Positions 47,501-55,030 of a stretch of DNA of 64,000 bases are shown one piece after another (position 1 is the first letter of the stretch; the number at the start of each line of letters is the position of its first letter). This DNA comes from JAIOQA01 sp035493675 (GTDB taxonomy: Bacteria > Myxococcota_A > Polyangia > Haliangiales > Haliangiaceae), in NCBI GenBank assembly GCA_035493675.1, contig DATJIA010000239.1, positions 1 through 64,000 of the forward strand. Direction: 5' to 3'. The notes beneath the pieces were generated by a model, which worked only from the letters and a program-made list of their open reading frames with translations, was not told the DNA's origin and made no database searches. The position numbers and the translations under genes are program-made.

Positions 47501-48146
47501 CAGCGGCGTGAACGAGTACGCGCTGTTCTCGACGCAGTCGACCACCGGCGCGCTCGCGCAGCAGTCGCCGATCGCGGGCACGATCGCCGCGCGCACCGAT
47601 TCGTCGACGCGCATGGTGCTGTTCTTCGGCACCGGCGGCCTGGCGAGCTGGCCCGCGACCAAGCAGAACCAGTTCTACGCGGTCTTCGCCGACACCGGCG
47701 CGATCCGCTCGAAGATCACCGGCGCGTGCAGCGGCGGCTCGTGCGAGAAGTTCTACGGCGGCGTCGTCGTGACGCCGTCGCAGGTGCTGCTCACGCGCAC
47801 GATCGATCCGAAGATCGCGACCGGCACGTGCGACCTCGGCAGCTCGAACGTCGAGGCGCTCAAGCTCGACGCCGACGCGTCGAACAACTTCGTCGTCGAC
47901 TTCAACGTCGCGGTCGCGAGCGCGGTGATGGGCGGCTTGTACGGCGATCGCGGCGCGGTGTACTTCGCGGACCTGAACGGCGACGTCAACCGCATCGGCA
48001 CGCCGCTCGCCGCCAACGCCGGCGACGACAGCGCGCACGGCTACAACCCGGGCAACGGCTCGGGCACCGGCTCCGGCACCGGCTCGGGCATCGTCACCGG
48101 CACGACCTCGGCGTTCACGCTGATGGGCTGGAGGCAGGTCTTCTGA
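44568..48146 (+). CDS. PilY1-like type IV pilus tip protein with FG-GAP repeats
   Basis: A 1192-residue exported protein. The signal peptide is MKTRMKLFALAGLSLAFSLSPAWG. Five Ca-binding-like FG-GAP repeats follow: DFNKDGWDD (89-97), DFNGDGWPD (157-165), DWNQDGRLD (227-235), DFDGDGFRD (306-314) and DFSLDGKLD (362-370). The second half has the PilY1 beta-propeller pattern (VPLVLVGAMDGIVHAFY, AWGYIPPKIA, VYKLDPARD). A Gly/Ser-rich tail ends in LMGWRQVF. PilY1 proteins tip the pilus and affect adhesion and retraction. Confidence 0.85.
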   Translation: MKTRMKLFALAGLSLAFSLSPAWGQATITCPQTSGPTAWSGGTLDTGTTKNGVVYNGTSSALQLQPAAGLFQSTTLGISDLTVFASSADFNKDGWDDFVGTGEAHAFVNVYVNHTIDNEGGADWSNPSYVATPKFTVGRVLVADSLVTKWRPIIAGDFNGDGWPDIFEAEGDQYAQPSVARVWLNSKTNDASGNPQFGAAYSAMAAGSTPSQLGYQNWGGTNIQAVDWNQDGRLDILVGSGSDNGTVRIFTNNCTLKSPLPSPLPNPPLLPCQNSPTFVYSGALIMNLGFGSTSTQGNLAVFTYKDFDGDGFRDLIVGAPDCCAGATTRLRVWKGISGNTLEATSSQNISFVGAATSLLAADFSLDGKLDMIATTDNWNYGFTGGTSGTDGIGGIAEYYVNNKSSAPFSSGVTQHLTTHNNPTYDYDVGFVFDYDNDPNHTPDVMVADGNHTASFYVLANRVVNQYVACGDVASGVIDLGALSNSEMVVTSARLHPTMSLNGGTVSWYMTNETPPNWVTATDCGDGTGDVCATFPKPVGKSVQWKATMCSNSTHTLTPSITNVTVKYSYTLAAQHYQAGVIINDGIAYVGAFTQPGNRGKFYAVNAALSTNYWEAGAKLDATADSTRNLFTANPASNTLMQFTVSNATNLIPTLQATDSTQATSVINWVRSARFGVGNAGITPTRLGAVVSSTPAILTPPSRPLWYAFSAPSDRARVEAFISANTTRVPLVLVGAMDGIVHAFYTISSNIADSRNGNEAWGYIPPKIAAGMVADYTASLPGTTTVASFPDGSPTLADIKKADGTTATIAVVASGNGGKSIATFDVTSTVNPSTGAVSGPKPLWSAVPGNSLAGQAQLKPAVARVLIAGQEKYQVIAATGIATDNAAPPWNEGRIIAAYDAETGYQYWTFRALCPITSDITVFETDDAAESGNPTINGYADRVVFADYCGYVYKLDPARDLAGATNGNTGMGTQLVDTVSGVNEYALFSTQSTTGALAQQSPIAGTIAARTDSSTRMVLFFGTGGLASWPATKQNQFYAVFADTGAIRSKITGACSGGSCEKFYGGVVVTPSQVLLTRTIDPKIATGTCDLGSSNVEALKLDADASNNFVVDFNVAVASAVMGGLYGDRGAVYFADLNGDVNRIGTPLAANAGDDSAHGYNPGNGSGTGSGTGSGIVTGTTSAFTLMGWRQVF

Positions 48147-48610
48147 TGAGAAGAGCGGATCGGAGCCAGGCCGGCTTCACGCTGATCGAGCTGCTGGTCA
48201 CCGCGACGGTGACGGTGATCGGCTTCGCGGCGCTGCTCGGCCTGCACTTCGCGACCGTCGGCGGCAACGCGCTGTCGGGCCGCTCCGGCGAGGCGGTCGC
48301 GATCTGCGAGCGCACGGTCGAGCAGCTGCGGTCGGAGTCGGTCGGCGGCATGATCCAGGATCTGACCGGCAGCGCGTCTACGGCCTTGCCGCTGAACAAC
48401 ATCAGCATGAGCACGGTCGCCGGCCGCAACGGCATGACGTACCGTCGGCTGGTGTCCGTGCGCGAGCTGACCGCGGCCTCGCCGGATCTGATCCAGATCC
48501 ACGTCGCGGTCGACTGGACCGACGACGGCGCGGTGCAAGGCTCCGACAACGGCATCCACGATCACGAGGTCGTGCTCGAGCTGATCCGCACGCGGCAGGA
48601 GGGGTTGTGA
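48146..48610 (+). CDS. PilV-like minor pilin (prepilin)
   Basis: A 154-residue prepilin. The leader MRRADRSQAG is followed by FTLIELLVTATVTVIGFAAL with Glu5 after the cleavage site, the classical N-methylated start. PilV-type proteins prime pilus assembly with PilW, PilX and FimU. ATG overlaps the stop of the PilY1-like gene by one base. Confidence 0.8.
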   Translation: MRRADRSQAGFTLIELLVTATVTVIGFAALLGLHFATVGGNALSGRSGEAVAICERTVEQLRSESVGGMIQDLTGSASTALPLNNISMSTVAGRNGMTYRRLVSVRELTAASPDLIQIHVAVDWTDDGAVQGSDNGIHDHEVVLELIRTRQEGL

Positions 48611-49968
48611 AGCGCGGATGCCGCCGCGAAGAGGGGCAGGGCCGAGGAGCGCAGCGACGAGCCGAGCGCACTGCGCGAAGCGCAGGCGCGAGGACCCGGG
48701 GTAGCACCCCGAGCGGCGGCTGGGATCGACGACAGGCGGGCTTCACGCTGGTCGAGATCATGATCGCGCTGATCGTGAGCTCGCTGCTGGTCGCGATGAT
48801 CATCGGCATCTTCACGCAGATGTCGGCGGCGTATCGCACGCAGCAGCAGGTCGCGGAGCTGCAGCAGGTGCTGCAGGCGTCCGAGGCGACGATCGAAGCG
48901 GATCTCCGCCAGGCCGGCTTCCGCTGCGCGCAGGGCTTCACGTGGGCGGGCAGCCCGGCGTCGCCGATCTCCGCGCTCACGATCACCGACGGCGGCACCG
49001 GCCCGCAGCAGCCCGATCAGATCGCGATCTTCTACGGCGACCCGAGCGCGCAGGCGCAGGTCACCGCGGTCCCCGCGAGCGGGCAGCCGCTGACCACGGT
49101 CACCGTCGACGCGGTCGATGCGAGCTGGGCGATCGGCGACAAGGTCCTCTTCTCCGTCGCGGATCCCGGCGTCCTCGGCCGCCTCACGTTCGAGGCGACG
49201 CCGCCGCCCGAGGAGCCGCCGACGAGCGATCCGAACTCGGGCACCGCGACGATCCCGTACTACTACGCGTGCGTCCTCCAGATCTCGAACATCAACGGCA
49301 CGACGATCTCGTTCTCGACGGTCGCGCCGTGGGGGTCGGCGTCGAACGCGCAGTGCGACGTCGCGCGCCGCAAGATCGCGCTGCCCGACAAGCCGGCGAT
49401 GCTCTACAAGTTCGTCGCGCGCGCGTATCGGATCGATCCGACGCGCAAGGATCTGTCGGTCTTCCAGCAATCGCCGTCGGGCGCGCTGGTCGCGAACGAC
49501 TGGACCGATCTCGGGATCGGCTTCACGAACTTCCAGATCGCGAGCCGTTGGTACAGCGCGGCGACCGGCGCAGGCGACAACAGCGACGGTGACGCCGACG
49601 CCTTCCGCAACTGGTACTCGAGCACGAACCAGAACTTCCTCTCGACCGCCGACGTGCTGAGCGGCGTCACGCCGGCGGACTACTCGAAGTCGCTCGGCGG
49701 CGCGACCAACTCGCTCGAGGTGCCGCTGCAGGTCTCGGTCAGCTTCGTCGTGCGCACCACGCGCCACGTCGTCGACGGCACCGTCACCGGCGCGACGCCG
49801 GAGCTGCAGGTCGCCGGCAACGTCGACGCCAACGACCTCGGCAACTCGCCCAAGGTGCAGCTCGCCGGCGTCGCCGATGCGTCGCGCCCGCAGGAGCTGC
49901 GGGGCGACAACATCTATCGCTACGCGACGATCAAGGTCGACACCCGCAACCTCGGGGTGAACCGATGA
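48607..49968 (+). CDS. PilW-like minor pilin with unusual long leader
   Basis: A 453-residue prepilin. GTG overlaps the PilV stop (GTGA). The leader is 45 residues, far longer than the usual 5-25, because the repeat copy 3 is read through in frame; cleavage would be at G45/F46 (RRQAGFTLVEIMIALIVSSL). The mature region has Cys pairs and Asn/Asp-rich beta structure. No later start codon would give a normal leader. Confidence 0.8.
   Translation: MKRGCRREEGQGRGAQRRAERTARSAGARTRGSTPSGGWDRRQAGFTLVEIMIALIVSSLLVAMIIGIFTQMSAAYRTQQQVAELQQVLQASEATIEADLRQAGFRCAQGFTWAGSPASPISALTITDGGTGPQQPDQIAIFYGDPSAQAQVTAVPASGQPLTTVTVDAVDASWAIGDKVLFSVADPGVLGRLTFEATPPPEEPPTSDPNSGTATIPYYYACVLQISNINGTTISFSTVAPWGSASNAQCDVARRKIALPDKPAMLYKFVARAYRIDPTRKDLSVFQQSPSGALVANDWTDLGIGFTNFQIASRWYSAATGAGDNSDGDADAFRNWYSSTNQNFLSTADVLSGVTPADYSKSLGGATNSLEVPLQVSVSFVVRTTRHVVDGTVTGATPELQVAGNVDANDLGNSPKVQLAGVADASRPQELRGDNIYRYATIKVDTRNLGVNR
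48620..48721. repeat. Dispersed GC-rich repeat, copy 3 (diverged), inside pilin leader
   Basis: The 102-nt segment ends in GGGGTAGCACCCCGAGCGGCGGCT, close to the copy 1/2 core (GGGGC/TAGCACCCGCGAGGCGGCGGCT). Its left end GCCGCCGCGAAG resembles TTCGCCGCCGAG loosely. The length is divisible by three, so the frame of the pilin gene is kept; without it the leader would be about a dozen residues. Confidence 0.55.
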
Positions 49969-50546
49969 GCCGCGGGCGATCCCATCACGCGGGCTTCACG
50001 CTGATCGAGATGATGGTCGTCGTCGCGATCATCGGCGTCCTCTCGATGCTCGCGTGGAACCTGATCTCGCCGAACCTCGATCCCGCGGACAGCGCGGAGC
50101 AGGCGTCGATGTTGATGCGCGAGACGGCGCGGCGCGCGACCGCCGGCGGCGCGGTGCGCGGCGACGTCGTGACGAACCTCGGGCTCGCGCCCAAGCCGCC
50201 GCGCACGCGCCTGCACGTCCTGGCGACCACGCCGCGCAAGATCGCCGTCGAGCGCCTGCAGGAAGACGCGCTGCCGCTGCACAGCGCGAACTGGATCCAG
50301 ATCCAGTCGATGACGATCCCGACCGAGGTGAAGCTCGTGGGCTGGCGTCCGAGCGCGGTCTTGATCAACGGCGGCGGGCCGTCCGTGCTGCTCAACCCGA
50401 CCGACGAGGTCGTGATCCAGTGCTATCCGACCTCACAGTGCGACGCCGCCACACTGTACTTCGACACGTCGACCGGCTCGTCGCAGCAGGCGCGCGCGGT
50501 GCTCATGCCGCTGGGCGGATCTCCCGTCGTGTACGACTCCTGGTAG
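49965..50546 (+). CDS. FimU/GspH-like minor pilin
   Basis: A 193-residue prepilin: leader MSRGRSHHAG, then FTLIEMMVVVAIIGVLSMLAW with Glu5. GspH/FimU-type C-terminal beta domain with a Cys pair near the end (CYPTSQC). ATG overlaps the PilW stop (ATGA). Last gene of the operon. Confidence 0.8.
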   Translation: MSRGRSHHAGFTLIEMMVVVAIIGVLSMLAWNLISPNLDPADSAEQASMLMRETARRATAGGAVRGDVVTNLGLAPKPPRTRLHVLATTPRKIAVERLQEDALPLHSANWIQIQSMTIPTEVKLVGWRPSAVLINGGGPSVLLNPTDEVVIQCYPTSQCDAATLYFDTSTGSSQQARAVLMPLGGSPVVYDSW

Positions 50547-50557
50547 AGTGCGCGCAT

Positions 50558-51157
50558 ATGCGCGCGTCTATCCTGCTCACCGTGTTGATGTTCGCGCTCG
50601 CCGGCTGCCCGCCGAAGGTGCCGCAGTACGACTACAGCAAAGAGCCCGACCCGACGCAGGCGGAGTACGTCCTCGGCATCGGCGATCACCTCTCGATCAA
50701 CGTCTGGGAGAACCCGAACCTGTCGACCGACGCGGTCGTGCGGCCCGACGGCACGATCACGATGCCGCTGATCGGCGATCTCCGCGCCGCCGGCGAGACG
50801 CCGTCGAGCCTGAAGGCGATGATCAAGTCGCGGCTCGGCGACTTCATCAAGCTCAACGCCGGCTCCGAGATCACGGTCGCGGTGCGGCAGGCGAACAGCT
50901 ACCGCATCACCGTCGCCGGCGAGGTGAACCATCCCGGCGTCTTCAACGCCGATCACTACATCACGATCAGCGAAGCGATCGCGCAGGCCGGCGGCTTCAC
51001 GCGCTTCGCCAAGCGCAACGACATGACGCTCCAGCGCCGCGATCCCAAGTCCGGCAAGATCCGCGCGATCCCGCTCGCCTACGACTTCCTCGTCGACGGC
51101 TCGCACCCCGAGATGAACCTGACGATGATCGCCGGCGACTCGCTCTACGTTCCGTAG
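50558..51157 (+). CDS. Outer-membrane polysaccharide export lipoprotein (OPX/Wza-like)
   Basis: A 199-residue protein with lipobox FALAGC (Cys17). The Poly_export (PES) domain begins GIGDHLSINVWENPNLSTDAVVRPDGTITMPLIGD, followed by SLBB-like TVAGEVNHPGVF and SEAIAQAGGFTRFAKR. It is shorter than Wza (no C-terminal alpha barrel), so pairing with another outer-membrane porin such as a Wzx-independent partner is likely. It lies at the start of the polysaccharide locus. Confidence 0.85.
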   Translation: MRASILLTVLMFALAGCPPKVPQYDYSKEPDPTQAEYVLGIGDHLSINVWENPNLSTDAVVRPDGTITMPLIGDLRAAGETPSSLKAMIKSRLGDFIKLNAGSEITVAVRQANSYRITVAGEVNHPGVFNADHYITISEAIAQAGGFTRFAKRNDMTLQRRDPKSGKIRAIPLAYDFLVDGSHPEMNLTMIAGDSLYVP

Positions 51158-51161
51158 AGCG

Positions 51162-51896
51162 TCAGCGGCCCTGCGCCATCTTCATCATGACGAGCGGCGT
51201 CTTGAAGATGATGCGCAGCTCGGTCTGCAGGAACGTCGAGAAGCGCTCGAGCGAGGCCGTGTAGGCCAGGTCGTAGAGCATCTTGATGCGCATGTCGTCG
51301 GCGAGCGAGCCCTGCGCTTCTTCGAGCTTGTACGGGTTCTGCAGCGTCGACGCGAGCTGCGCGATCTCGCTGCCGGGCGGGATCTCGCCGGTGTAGCCGA
51401 GCGAGATCTGCGCGAGGCCGGTGATGCCGGGCTTCACGTCGCGCATGCGCTCCTCGAAGAACGGGATCGCGTACGCGAGATCCTGGAGCAGCTCGGGCCG
51501 CTCGGGCCGCGGACCGACGAGCGACATCTCGCCGCGCAGGACGTCCCAGAACTGCGGCAGCTCGTCGAGCCGCGACTTGCGCAGGAAGCGACCGACGCGC
51601 GTGATGCGCGGATCGTCTTTGCCGGCGATGACCACGCCGGTCTTCTTCTCGGCGTCGGTGATCATCGTCCGGAACTTGGTCATGTGGTACTCGTGGAACT
51701 TGAACTTGCGGACGCCGTTCTCGACGACGACCTCCTTCAAGCTCCCCGCGCGCCGCTGCCGATAGAAGATCGGGCCCGGCGAATCGAGGTAGATCGCCGC
51801 CGCGAGCACGGGCACCAGCGGCGCGGCGACGGCGAGCCCGACGAGCGATCCGGCCACGTCGATCATCCGCTTCGCGATCCGAACACTGCGCAGCAT
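51162..51896 (-). CDS. Initiating sugar-phosphate transferase (WcaJ/WbaP-like)
   Basis: A 244-residue polyprenyl-phosphate sugar-1-phosphate transferase. After one membrane helix (MIDVAGSLVGLAVAAPLVPVLAAAIYL) come GPIFYRQRRAG, KFRTM, the DPRITRVGRFLRKSRLDELPQFWDVLRGEMSLVGPRPE motif string (in parts) and GITGLAQI. It loads the first sugar on undecaprenyl phosphate. It is the short form without the N-terminal membrane domain. Its start is divergent from the HATPase gene. Confidence 0.88.
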   Translation of the reverse strand: MLRSVRIAKRMIDVAGSLVGLAVAAPLVPVLAAAIYLDSPGPIFYRQRRAGSLKEVVVENGVRKFKFHEYHMTKFRTMITDAEKKTGVVIAGKDDPRITRVGRFLRKSRLDELPQFWDVLRGEMSLVGPRPERPELLQDLAYAIPFFEERMRDVKPGITGLAQISLGYTGEIPPGSEIAQLASTLQNPYKLEEAQGSLADDMRIKMLYDLAYTASLERFSTFLQTELRIIFKTPLVMMKMAQGR

Positions 51897-51948
51897 GCTC
51901 TGTCCGCCACCCTACCATGGCGTCGGTGCCTGTCGTATCCTGCCTTCC

Positions 51949-52431
51949 GTGCCGCCTGCTTCGCTTCGGCTGACCATGCCCGGATCGCTGCGCTACCGCG
52001 CGATCGCGGTGCGCGTGGTCGCGGAGGCGTGCCGGCTGATCAGCCGGCCGGAGCTCGAATCCGACGCCGCGGCCCCCGGCTACGACCTGACCCACCCGTT
52101 CGACTCGGCGGTCGTGTCGGCGTTCGCAGAGATCTTCAACAACATCGCGATCCACGCCTACGGCCGCCGCGACACCGGGCTGCCGATCGATCTGGCGCTG
52201 TGGATCGAGCCCGACGGAATCACGATCGAGCTGCGTGACCAGGGCTCACCGTTCGAGATCGCCGACGTCCCGACCCCGTCGCTCGACGAGCTGCACGAGG
52301 GCGGCATGGGCATCCACATCGCCCGCTCGCTGCTCGATCGCGTCGAGTACGAGCCGGGCCCCCCCAACCTGTGGCGACTGTACAAGCGCCTCGCGGTCGA
52401 GGAAGCTCGACCGAGCGTGGTGACGAGGTAA
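51949..52431 (+). CDS. Anti-sigma-type Ser kinase ATPase (HATPase_c_2, RsbW-like)
   Basis: A 160-residue GHKL ATPase. The N box is EIFNNIAIHAYG, the G1 box is ELRDQGSPF (DxGxPF) and the G2 box GGMGIHIARSLLD. Size and boxes match RsbW/SpoIIAB-type serine kinases that bind anti-anti-sigma STAS proteins. I chose GTG 51949; ATG 51976 is an alternative. The STAS gene follows 2 nt after the stop. Confidence 0.8.
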   Translation: MPPASLRLTMPGSLRYRAIAVRVVAEACRLISRPELESDAAAPGYDLTHPFDSAVVSAFAEIFNNIAIHAYGRRDTGLPIDLALWIEPDGITIELRDQGSPFEIADVPTPSLDELHEGGMGIHIARSLLDRVEYEPGPPNLWRLYKRLAVEEARPSVVTR

Positions 52432-52433
52432 CC

Positions 52434-52739
52434 GTGAGCGAGAACTTCCAGGTCCAACACGCAGCCGACGAGACGCGCCTCCTGGTCCGCGGGATGCTCG
52501 ACGTCAACACCGCGCCCGGCCTCGCCGAGATCGTCGACGAGCTGATCGCGGAGCGGAGGCCGCGGGTCGTCGTGGATCTCTCGGCCCTCGACATCATCGA
52601 CAGCTCCGGCGTCGCGGTGCTCGTGAAGCTGTACAAGGGCGTGCGCGGCGTCGGCGGCCAGGTGCAGATCACCGGCGCGCGCGATCAACCGCTCGCGATC
52701 TTCAAGCTGCTCCGCATGGACAAGGTGTTCGCGCTCTAG
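52434..52739 (+). CDS. STAS-domain anti-anti-sigma factor (SpoIIAA/RsbV-like)
   Basis: A 101-residue STAS protein. DIIDSSGVAVLVKL carries the phosphorylatable Ser (Ser57 or Ser58 in DSSG). GTG is preceded by GAGGTAACC. It forms a pair with the preceding ATPase; the SpoIIE phosphatases elsewhere in the window are candidate activators. Confidence 0.85.
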   Translation: MSENFQVQHAADETRLLVRGMLDVNTAPGLAEIVDELIAERRPRVVVDLSALDIIDSSGVAVLVKLYKGVRGVGGQVQITGARDQPLAIFKLLRMDKVFAL

Positions 52740-52755
52740 CGCTCTAGATCGACGC

Positions 52756-53934
52756 GTGCGCGTCCTCGTCATCACGAAGATCTTCCCGAACGCCGCCGAG
52801 CCGACCTCGGCCCCGTTCAACCGCCAGCAGATCGCCGCGCTGTCTTCACGCTGTGACGTCGAAGTCCTCGGCACGATCCCCTGGTACCCGGGCGCGGGCC
52901 TCTTGTCGCGCTGGTCGAGCGCCGGGCGCGTCGCGCAGGTGCCTTCGCGAGAGACGATCGACGGAATCGAGGTGAAGCATCCGCGCACGCTGTTCGTGCC
53001 GCGCGCGTTGCACGGGCTGTGGGCGCCGATGTACGCGGCGTCGGTCGCGCCGATCGCGATGCGCTACCGCGGCAAGGTCGACGTCGTGCTCGGCACCTGG
53101 GCGTACCCCGACGGCGCCGCGGCGGTCGCGCTCGCGCGGTTGATCGGCGTGCCGGCGGTCGTGAAGCTGCACGGCAGCGACATGAACCTGATCGCGAAGA
53201 TGCCGGGGCCGCAGCGCGTCCTGCGCTGGACCTTGCCGCGCGCCGCGCGCGTGATCGCGGTCTCCCGCGCGCTCGCCGACGAAGCGCGCGCGCTCGGCGT
53301 GCCCGACGACAAGATCGCGATCGTCATGAACGGCGTCGATCCGACCTTGTTCCATCCGCGCGATCGCGCGGCCGCGCGCGCCGAGCTCGGCCTCCCCGCC
53401 GGCGAGAAGATCTTGCTCTACGTCGGCAACCTCAAGGCGCTCAAGGGCGTGCTCGATCTCGCCGCCGCCTTCGAGGAGCTCGCATCGCGCGATCCCGACG
53501 TGCACCTCGCCGTCGTCGGCGGCGGCGACGCGCGCACCGTGCTCGACGACCTCGCGTCGCGCATCCCGGGCCGCGTCACGATCGCGGGCGCGCGCCCGCT
53601 CGCGGAGGTCCCGATGTGGATGGCCGCGTGCGACGCGCTCGTGCTCGCGTCGCACCACGAGGGCACGCCCAACGTCGTGCTCGAGGCGCTCGCGTCGGGC
53701 CGGCGCGTGGTCGCGACCTCGGTCGGCGGCGTGCCGGATCTGATCACGAGCCCGCTGCTCGGCGAGCTCGTGCCCGCGCGCGATCCCGAGAAGCTCGCCG
53801 CCGCGCTCGGCCGCGCCGCGCACCACGCCTACGATCCGCGCGAGGTCGCGCAGCTCGGCGCGCGCGGCGGCTGGGCCGAGAGCGCGTCGAGGCTCCACGC
53901 CGTGCTCCGCGATGCTACGCTGGATCGTGGCTGA
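52756..53934 (+). CDS. Glycosyltransferase family 4-like
   Basis: A 392-residue GT-B glycosyltransferase. The donor-side motif is VGGVPDL/EGTPNVVLEALASGRRVVATSVGG, with Glu in HHEGTPNVVLEA as E-x7-E; NGVDPTLFHP and ILLYVGNLKALKG are typical for GT4. It likely adds a sugar to the lipid-linked exopolysaccharide unit. GTG start; the end overlaps the next gene by 8 nt. Confidence 0.85.
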   Translation: MRVLVITKIFPNAAEPTSAPFNRQQIAALSSRCDVEVLGTIPWYPGAGLLSRWSSAGRVAQVPSRETIDGIEVKHPRTLFVPRALHGLWAPMYAASVAPIAMRYRGKVDVVLGTWAYPDGAAAVALARLIGVPAVVKLHGSDMNLIAKMPGPQRVLRWTLPRAARVIAVSRALADEARALGVPDDKIAIVMNGVDPTLFHPRDRAAARAELGLPAGEKILLYVGNLKALKGVLDLAAAFEELASRDPDVHLAVVGGGDARTVLDDLASRIPGRVTIAGARPLAEVPMWMAACDALVLASHHEGTPNVVLEALASGRRVVATSVGGVPDLITSPLLGELVPARDPEKLAAALGRAAHHAYDPREVAQLGARGGWAESASRLHAVLRDATLDRG

Positions 53935-55012
53935 CGAGCAGGACGCCTGGTACCAGGACGAAGAGCCCTGGGGACGTTCGCTGATCGACGAGCTACGCCG
54001 GCTGCTCCGCCGCGCCAAGGCGCGCCTCCCGATCACGCTCCTGATCGCGGTGGTGCTCACCTTCCTCGTCGTCCAGAAGGTCGCGAAGAAGCCGCCGGTC
54101 AACATCGCGCACGTCGTGATCGCGGTGAGCGAAGGCGATCTCGCCAGCGGCCGCGATCCGATCCCGATGCGCGAGATGCAGGAGTACGTGCAATCGGCGC
54201 TGCTCCCCGACGAGAAATTGAAGGCGCTGATCGAGAAGCGCGATCTGTTCCCGCTGCGCAAGAAGCTCGGCATGCCGTTCGCGCTCGCCGAGCTGCGCGA
54301 CATGCTCGAGGTCACCGTCTACCGCAACTACTTCGTCGCGGAGACCTACGATCCGAACCTGCGGCGCACCGCGCGCATCGAGATCGCGGTCGCGCACGCC
54401 GACGGCCGCGTCGCGTTCGACATCGCGAAGGACGTCGCCGACATCATCGTCACCAGCTCCGACGAGGTGCAGGACGCCGCCGCCGCGCAGCTGGTCGCCT
54501 CGGCCAACAACGTCGTCGAGCACGCGCAGGAGACCGCGCGCTCGCTCGACGCCGAGCTCGCCGCCAAGCAGCTCGCGCTCGCCGAGGCCGAGCGGCTCGG
54601 CAAGACCGGCCTGGCCGCGTCGCTGCGCGGCGAGCTGCGGCTCCTCGATCGCGAGGTGCGCGACAACGATCGCAACCTGCAGATCCTCCAGACCGGCGTC
54701 CTGTTCGATCGCACCGAGGCGGCCGCGATGGCGGCGGGCCTCGACCTGCGCCTCGAGATCGTGTCGGAGCGACAACCACTCCCCGACGTCGGCCGCACGC
54801 AACGCCTCTACATCATCACGTTCATCGTGTTCATCCTGATGCTGCCCGTCGCCGGCGTCGCCGTCGGCGCGTTCGACCTCCGCGTCCACGACACCGGCGA
54901 CGTGACCCGGCTCGGATTCACGTCGCTGGGGCACCTGCCCGGCTTCGCGGGCGACCGCATCGGCTCGCTGCGCGCGCGTGGCATACGCAGAAGGCGTGCG
55001 GCACAGTACTAG
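53927..55012 (+). CDS. Wzz-like chain-length determinant protein, first copy
   Basis: A 361-residue PCP-type protein. It has an acidic N-terminus, TM1 (LPITLLIAVVLTFLVVQKV), a large periplasmic coiled-coil-rich domain (for example QLVASANNVVEHAQETARSL) and TM2 (IITFIVFILMLPVAGVAVGAF). Start GTG 53927; ATG 53912 is also possible. It probably controls polymer length together with the next gene. Confidence 0.75.
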   Translation: MADEQDAWYQDEEPWGRSLIDELRRLLRRAKARLPITLLIAVVLTFLVVQKVAKKPPVNIAHVVIAVSEGDLASGRDPIPMREMQEYVQSALLPDEKLKALIEKRDLFPLRKKLGMPFALAELRDMLEVTVYRNYFVAETYDPNLRRTARIEIAVAHADGRVAFDIAKDVADIIVTSSDEVQDAAAAQLVASANNVVEHAQETARSLDAELAAKQLALAEAERLGKTGLAASLRGELRLLDREVRDNDRNLQILQTGVLFDRTEAAAMAAGLDLRLEIVSERQPLPDVGRTQRLYIITFIVFILMLPVAGVAVGAFDLRVHDTGDVTRLGFTSLGHLPGFAGDRIGSLRARGIRRRRAAQY

Positions 55013-55030
55013 CATCTGTATCCTGGAACC

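Noticed and set aside
44466..48038. 1190-codon minus-strand open frame opposite the PilY1-like gene
   Set aside because: Composition is Arg/Val/Asp/Ala/Glu shadow with no motifs; the plus strand has signal peptide, FG-GAP and PilY1 motifs.
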